From contig CADECW010000011.1 of the NCBI GenBank assembly GCA_902825855.1, positions 21,588 through 85,587 of the forward strand: 64,000 nt of DNA, given 5' to 3'. Below are positions 59,451-64,000 of this stretch, one piece after another. The DNA comes from an uncultured Rhodospirillales bacterium (GTDB taxonomy: Bacteria > Pseudomonadota > Alphaproteobacteria > Reyranellales > Reyranellaceae). The translations under genes were made by a program, and so were the position numbers. Positions within the stretch are counted from its first letter, which is position 1. Every line of letters begins with the position of its first letter. Below the pieces are notes generated by a model. The model was given only the letters and a program-made list of their open reading frames with translations, was not told where the DNA came from and ran no database searches.

Positions 59451-60650
59451 TTACTCGAAGCGCCCGACGATGGCGACGCTCGACACGTTCTCGCGCGGCG
59501 CGCCGCCGAGATTGTGCGTCATGCCGATCTTCGGGTCCTTGAGCTGGCGGGCGCCGGCGCGGCCCTGGAACTGCAGATACATCTCGTACAGCATGCGCAG
59601 GCCCGACGCGCCGATCGGATGGCCGAAGCACTTCAGGCCGCCGTCGATCTGGCAGGGGATCTTGCCGTCGGCGTCGTAGAAGCCGTCGAGCACGTCCTTC
59701 CAGCCCTTGCCCGTCTCCGAGATGTGCAGGTCTTCCATGGTCACGAGCTCGGTGACCGAGAAGCAGTCGTGCACCTCGAACATCGACACTTCGGCGCGCG
59801 GATCCTTGATGCCCGCTTCCTCATAAGCCTTCTTCGAGGCGATGCGCGTGGTGTGGAAGTAGCTTCCATCCCACGAGTTGTGGCCCGACTCCGAGCCGTT
59901 CGACACCGAGAGCTGCAGCGCCTTCACCGACACGATGTTGTGCTTGCCGAGCGACTTGGCGATCTCGGGCGTCGTCACGATGGCGGCGGCAGCGCCATCC
60001 GACACGCCGCAGCAGTCGAACAGGCCGAGCGGCGAGGCGATCATCGGTGCCTTCAGGATGGTGTCCATCTCGACGGCCTTCTGCAGGTGCGCCTTGGGAT
60101 TCTTGGCGCCGTTCTGGTGGCTCTTCCACGACACATGGCCGATCGCCCGCTTGAGATCGTCGCCCGACACGTTGTGGGCGGTCATGTAGGCCGTGGCGAG
60201 CTGGGCGAAGTTGCCCGGCGCCGTTCCGTTGGCATGCCACAGCGCCTGCAGCGGGCCGCCGCGGCCGCCCGGCAGACCGCCGTAGCCGGTGTCCTTCAGC
60301 TTCTCGACGCCCAGCGCCAGCGCGAAGTCGGCCGCGCCCGAAGCGACGGCATAGCAGGCGCCGCGAAAGGCTTCCGTGCCCGAGGCGCACATGTTCTCGA
60401 CATGCGTCACCGGGATATTGGGGAGCCGCAGCGTCGTCGACAGCGGAATGCCGGACTTGCCGACATGCACTTCGTCGATCGCGGTAGAGAACCAGGCGGC
60501 GTTGAGCTGCTTGGCGTCGATGCCGGCGTCGGCAATGCATTCCTTGTAGGCCTCGAGCATCAGCTCCTCGGCGCCCGAGTCCCAGCGCTCGCCGAACTTG
60601 GAGCAACCCATTCCGAGAATCGCGACCTTGTCCTTGATACCCCGTGCCAT
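59451..60650 (-). CDS. SCP2-type thiolase (acetyl-CoA acetyltransferase family)
   Basis: 399 residues. The nucleophile Cys is in VENMCASGTEAFRGA (about 85-99), the His in EVHDCFS, and the last catalytic region is CFGHPIGASG. This layout is of the SCP2-thiolase group (nonspecific lipid-transfer-protein-like), which can condense or cleave acyl-CoAs, including steroid side chains. All catalytic residues look intact. It follows the HMGCS-like/DUF35 gene by about 90 bp on the same strand, a pairing reminiscent of the archaeal thiolase-DUF35-HMGCS complex. Confidence 0.93.
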   Translation of the reverse strand: MARGIKDKVAILGMGCSKFGERWDSGAEELMLEAYKECIADAGIDAKQLNAAWFSTAIDEVHVGKSGIPLSTTLRLPNIPVTHVENMCASGTEAFRGACYAVASGAADFALALGVEKLKDTGYGGLPGGRGGPLQALWHANGTAPGNFAQLATAYMTAHNVSGDDLKRAIGHVSWKSHQNGAKNPKAHLQKAVEMDTILKAPMIASPLGLFDCCGVSDGAAAAIVTTPEIAKSLGKHNIVSVKALQLSVSNGSESGHNSWDGSYFHTTRIASKKAYEEAGIKDPRAEVSMFEVHDCFSVTELVTMEDLHISETGKGWKDVLDGFYDADGKIPCQIDGGLKCFGHPIGASGLRMLYEMYLQFQGRAGARQLKDPKIGMTHNLGGAPRENVSSVAIVGRFE

Positions 60651-60739
60651 GTTGGTCTCCTTCGTTGGGGTCAGACTATCACATCAACTCATGTTCTTCC
60701 GGGCCGCCGGTCTCCGGCCGGCGGTCCGGAAGACGAAGA

Positions 60740-62185
60740 TCAAACCGGCGCCGCCTTCCAGAAGTAGCGCTTGAAGCCGCCGCGCATCGTGTCGTTGTCG
60801 CGGATGCGGAAGGTCATGCGCATCTTGACGCCGACCTTCACCTGTTCCTTGTCGCTGTCCGTGAAGTCGGCCATGAAGCGGCCGCCCTCGGGGAAGGTGA
60901 TCATGCCGTAGTATGCCGGCGGATCCGGCGAATAGGTGAGCGAGTCCGCCGTGAACGACATCACGTTGGCCTCCAGCCCGGCCATGCGATAGGGCTCCTG
61001 GCTGTCGACCGCGTGGCAGTTCGGATTGACGCAGACCTGGCTGCGCGGGAACTGCACGGTGCCGCACACCTTGCACTTGCCGCCGACCAGTCCGTAAATC
61101 ATGTCGCGCTTGCGCCACAACACGCTGAGCGCGGTCTTCTTGTCGAACTCGGCGCGCATGCCCTTGTCGATCGGCAGCATCTCGTTGAAGGCGAGGAACT
61201 TCATGTAGTTCGTCTCTTCCTTGCGCCGCGCCAGCCAGCCCGAGAGGCCCTTGCGCTTCGGCAGCCTGGCGTTCTCGGCGGTGACCTCGAACACCAGGAC
61301 GTCGACGCCCTGGCCAAAGGCCACGACCATGATCTTGTCGCCTTCCTTGGCGCCTTCGAGCGCGTCGACCAGCATGACCAGCGCGTGCGCCGCACCGGTG
61401 TCGCCGAGCTTGGCGCCCAGCAGATCGCGCACCGAGCCTTCGGCGATGCCGCAGATCTTGGCCATCTGCTTGGGGACCGCCGGCATCAAGCTCGGCATGA
61501 TGAAGTGGCTGATGTCGGCGCCCTTGAGCTTACAGGCCTCGAGCGACGCCTTGACGGCAGGCGGCACGATCTTCGAGTAGCCCTCGTCTCGGATCCAGCG
61601 CTCTTCCCAGCCGTAGTCGAAGTCGGTCTCGTCGCCGCGGAAGTGATCGACGAAGTCCATCGACACCGAGTGATGGCCGATCAGCTTCGCGATCACGTTC
61701 TCGGTGCCGCAGAGAAGCGCCGCGGCGCCGTCGCCGTAGTTCATCTCGTTCGACGAGGCGACTCGCGCCATGCGCTTGTCGGCCGCTGCCACCAGCGCCG
61801 GACCGCCGCCGTTCTTGGAAGCGTTGAGGCCTGCGATCAGCGCCGATGTGCCGGCCTTCTGCGATCCGCCGACGTCGGAGGCGAAGAGGTTCTGCTCGAT
61901 CGATAGCGCTGTGCCGATGACGCCCGCATTCTGTCGATCCTTGAAGGGATGGGTGGTCGACGCGAAGTACAGGCTGCGCACGTCCTCGGGCTTGTGGCTG
62001 GTGAGGCAATCGCGGGAGGCCTCGACCGCCATGGTGATCGAATCCTCGTCCCAGTTGGCCATCGAGCGCTCGCCCTTGGCGAGGCCGCGCAGGCCCGCGG
62101 CGAACCACTTGTTGGCATCGTAGACAGCCTGACGCTGCAGGCGCAGGCGCGGGACGTAGGCACCATAGGCCACGATTCCGACCAT
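60740..62185 (-). CDS. HMG-CoA-synthase-like protein fused to a DUF35 zinc-ribbon/OB domain
   Basis: 481 residues from ATG 62185 (GGAGG seven bases upstream; the ATG at 62191 is too close). Residues 1-about 305 match HMG-CoA synthase-like thiolase-fold proteins: VGIVAYGAYVPRLRL, DEDSITMAVEASRD and SQKAGTSALIAGL. The position of the catalytic Cys is Gln 109 (codon 61859-61861), and the expected catalytic His region (HFIMPS, residues about 227-232) has Ile. Residues about 365-481 are a DUF35 domain with the zinc Cys pairs CKVC and CVNPNC (371, 374, 385, 390). A non-condensing partner for the thiolase, perhaps a decarboxylating or scaffold subunit. Confidence 0.85.
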   Translation of the reverse strand: MVGIVAYGAYVPRLRLQRQAVYDANKWFAAGLRGLAKGERSMANWDEDSITMAVEASRDCLTSHKPEDVRSLYFASTTHPFKDRQNAGVIGTALSIEQNLFASDVGGSQKAGTSALIAGLNASKNGGGPALVAAADKRMARVASSNEMNYGDGAAALLCGTENVIAKLIGHHSVSMDFVDHFRGDETDFDYGWEERWIRDEGYSKIVPPAVKASLEACKLKGADISHFIMPSLMPAVPKQMAKICGIAEGSVRDLLGAKLGDTGAAHALVMLVDALEGAKEGDKIMVVAFGQGVDVLVFEVTAENARLPKRKGLSGWLARRKEETNYMKFLAFNEMLPIDKGMRAEFDKKTALSVLWRKRDMIYGLVGGKCKVCGTVQFPRSQVCVNPNCHAVDSQEPYRMAGLEANVMSFTADSLTYSPDPPAYYGMITFPEGGRFMADFTDSDKEQVKVGVKMRMTFRIRDNDTMRGGFKRYFWKAAPV

Positions 62186-62341
62186 TCGCATTCCTCCCAA
62201 CTATGAACGGGCGTTTATGTTCCGCTCTTACCGCGCCCCGCCGGGACGCGCGAGGTGCATTTGATCATGGCTGCCAACAGTGTGGAATAGCGTTCCGGGT
62301 CGCGAAATCTCTTTCCGAGCAGATATTGGAGAGGGGGATTC

Positions 62342-63166
62342 TCAACGCCCCGCCGTCGGCGGCAATTCGCGGAACAGGTTGCGGTAGCCGGCATCCGGCG
62401 GGATGTGCAGATAGCGCTTGCCGTCGCGCGTCTCGACCCAAGGCTGGACCGTCACGATCTTGCGCGCGCCGGCCGCAGCGATTGCGCCGGCCACGGTCTT
62501 GCCTTCGACGAGAAGCTCCAGGTTCTTGAAAGTGGCATGCACCAGGGTGCGCTTGCCGGCGGCGGCTTCGTCGATTGCCGCCTGCGCACCGATCCATACC
62601 GAGTCGACAGACTCCGAGCCGTCATGCAGGGCGATCTGGTCCTCGGGCGCCTCGGCCAGGAAGAACCAGGTGTCGAAGCGCTTGGGCGCAAAGGTCGGCG
62701 TGATCCAGTGGGCGTAGGGCACCATCATGTCGGTGGCGAGCTCGAGATCCTCGGCCTCGACCAGGTCGACGATGCTGGCCTCGTCCTTGGCGAGTTTGAC
62801 GCGCCAGCGATCCTCGATGCCCTTCAACTCGGCAGCCGCAATGACCGCCCGCTCGCCGCGCCTGCGGGCGAGCAGGATGCCGCACTCCTCGAAAGCCTCG
62901 CGCACGCCGGCGACCCGGAACTTCAGCTCCTCGGCCGCGATCTTGTCGGCGCCGCCGCAACGGTCGCGCAGGCGAGCATCGCCGTCGGCGTCCTCGAGCT
63001 TGCCGCCTGGAAATACCAACGCGCCGGAAAAGGAATCGATCGCCTGGTGCCGCACCACCATGAAGACTTCGAGGGTCGAGTTGGGCTCGCCCGGGACCGA
63101 AGGGCGGACCAGCATCACGGTCGTCGCCGGACGCGGAACGGGCACGGATTTCTGTTGTTCAGTCAT
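62342..63166 (-). CDS. Nudix-family hydrolase
   Basis: 274 residues. The Nudix box appears as GALVFPGGKLEDADGD and then RVAGVREAFEECGILLARR (Glu residues of the REAxEE core), with an insertion between. The enzyme would cleave a nucleoside diphosphate linked to X. The ATG MTEQQKS is family-like; a longer reading is not. It is divergent from the HdeD-like gene. Substrate unknown, possibly CoA- or NAD-related. Confidence 0.9.
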   Translation of the reverse strand: MTEQQKSVPVPRPATTVMLVRPSVPGEPNSTLEVFMVVRHQAIDSFSGALVFPGGKLEDADGDARLRDRCGGADKIAAEELKFRVAGVREAFEECGILLARRRGERAVIAAAELKGIEDRWRVKLAKDEASIVDLVEAEDLELATDMMVPYAHWITPTFAPKRFDTWFFLAEAPEDQIALHDGSESVDSVWIGAQAAIDEAAAGKRTLVHATFKNLELLVEGKTVAGAIAAAGARKIVTVQPWVETRDGKRYLHIPPDAGYRNLFRELPPTAGR

Positions 63167-63251
63167 GCACGGATTGTCCCATAGCCGTCGCGACACTGCC
63201 AACCGCCGGGTGTATCGTGCGGGACGTCCATTCCGCAGGGAGAAGGAACCG

Positions 63252-63833
63252 ATGTCCGTGACCAGCAACACCTCCGGGCCGAACAGCCTGGGCGAAGGAC
63301 TGAGGGCACTGCACGCCAAGTGGGGTTGGATCGTGGCGCTCGGCATCATCTTCATGGTCGCCGGCGTCATCGCGCTGGGCAGCGTCGTGATGGCCACCGT
63401 CTCGGCGATCTACGTCATCGGCATCATGATGATCATGGCGGGAGTGAGCGAGATCATCACCGCTTTCAACGTAAAGGACTGGGGCAAGTTCGCCTTGTGG
63501 CTGCTGCTCGGCGTGCTTTATGTCGCGGCCGGCGTGATCTGCTTCTTCCGCCCGTTCGAGGCCGCCGCTATCGTCACCCTGATGCTGGGCATCGCGCTGC
63601 TTGTCGGCGGCGTGGTGCGCGGCTTTCTCGCCTGGAGCGTTCGCGAGGCCGGCAAGCCGTGGGGCTGGGTCGCGGTCTCGGCACTGATTACCTTGCTGCT
63701 GGGCCTCATCATCATCGCCAAGTGGCCGTACTCCAGCGCCTATACGCTGGGCATCTTCCTCGGCATCGACCTGATCTTCATCGGCTCGAGCTGGCTCGGC
63801 ATCGGCCTCGCCCTGAAGAAGCGCGCCGTCTGA
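63252..63833 (+). CDS. HdeD-like membrane protein
   Basis: 193 residues with six predicted helices (for example WIVALGIIFMVAGVIALGSVV and ALITLLLGLIIIAKW). The repeated short helices match the HdeD/DUF308 family linked to acid resistance. The ATG has AGAAGGAACC upstream. It diverges from the Nudix gene. The function is inferred from family only. Confidence 0.87.
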   Translation: MSVTSNTSGPNSLGEGLRALHAKWGWIVALGIIFMVAGVIALGSVVMATVSAIYVIGIMMIMAGVSEIITAFNVKDWGKFALWLLLGVLYVAAGVICFFRPFEAAAIVTLMLGIALLVGGVVRGFLAWSVREAGKPWGWVAVSALITLLLGLIIIAKWPYSSAYTLGIFLGIDLIFIGSSWLGIGLALKKRAV

Positions 63834-63852
63834 ACCGCACGCCGCGCCGCCG

Positions 63853-63886
63853 CCGTCATCCCGAGCGAAGCCGGTCGGGATGACGG
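63853..63886. repeat. REP-like palindrome
   Basis: A 12-base inverted repeat CCGTCATCCCGA and TCGGGATGACGG with a ten-base loop lies downstream of the HdeD-like gene. No T-run follows, so it resembles a REP-type extragenic palindrome more than a terminator. Only one copy is seen. Confidence 0.5.
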
Positions 63887-63971
63887 AACATATTCGAGCA
63901 TCGAGCCGCGCAGATCGCTTCGATCCGACCTATTCTCCGGCCTGCAGCTCAGCGAGAGGGGACGCTTCAAG

Positions 63972-64000
63972 ATGGCCAACACGAACAAGGGCAAGCCGGT
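63972..64000 (+). CDS. Start of an unidentified gene (truncated by the window)
   Basis: The ATG is preceded by GAGGGGACGCTTCAAG, and the first nine codons read MANTNKGKP. Too short to identify; only the start is in the window. Confidence 0.5.

Overview
The window looks like a chromosomal stretch from a G+C-rich soil or plant-associated alphaproteobacterium. The evidence is G/C-biased third codon positions, tightly packed genes, several Bug-type (tripartite tricarboxylate transporter, TTT) substrate-binding proteins, a CbpA/CbpM pair and an NADPH-type GltBD. A Reyranella-like or Bradyrhizobium-like host is my inference only. I saw no rRNA, tRNA, CRISPR array or intact mobile element.

Layout. 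1-7630: catabolic genes (luciferase-like flavin monooxygenase fragment, enoyl-CoA hydratase/isomerase, threonine-aldolase-like lyase, LysE exporter, orphan molybdenum hydroxylase large subunit, alpha/beta hydrolase, first Bug protein). 7638-13706: CbpM and CbpA, an exporter membrane domain with no ATPase, a phosphopantetheinyl transferase with an acyl-CoA dehydrogenase, a DUF1194 von Willebrand-type protein, GNAT and DUF1428 proteins. 13766-16543: LysR regulator divergent from a GFA/PNPOx-like pair, then a divergent type II dehydroquinase. 16597-22725: glutamate synthase GltD and GltB. 22882-28651: small lipoprotein, AHL-lactonase-like hydrolase, second Bug protein, PutA. 28716-34958: third Bug protein with a Rieske ring-hydroxylating oxygenase (alpha and beta), DUF900-like hydrolase, metallo-beta-lactamase-fold hydrolase, Baeyer-Villiger-type monooxygenase.

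35150-36529 is a more A/T-rich patch with a peptidoglycan-binding-like/hydrolase protein and a small membrane protein. 36572-39708: EthD, fourth Bug protein and a thiamine-diphosphate enzyme in one operon. 39819-43038: HrpB helicase and two cupins. 43240-45000 is a second A/T-richer patch with an apparent integrase 5' remnant, an FkbM-like methyltransferase and two very small envelope proteins. 45131-56345: amidase, adenine phosphoribosyltransferase, DUF2817 peptidase, cyclic-nucleotide/patatin phospholipase, an ArsR-AHSA1-NTF2-MFS operon, DUF2000 divergent from AraC, GH15 glucoamylase-like enzyme and a membrane protein. 56342-57556: FAD monooxygenase.

57635-62191 is the most interesting part. 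It holds an HMG-CoA-synthase-like protein fused to a DUF35 zinc-ribbon/OB domain, an SCP2-type thiolase, a split MaoC hydratase and an SDR dehydrogenase, with an internal terminator. The synthase-like member carries Gln where the catalytic Cys is expected. The window ends with a Nudix hydrolase, an HdeD-like membrane protein and the first codons of another gene.
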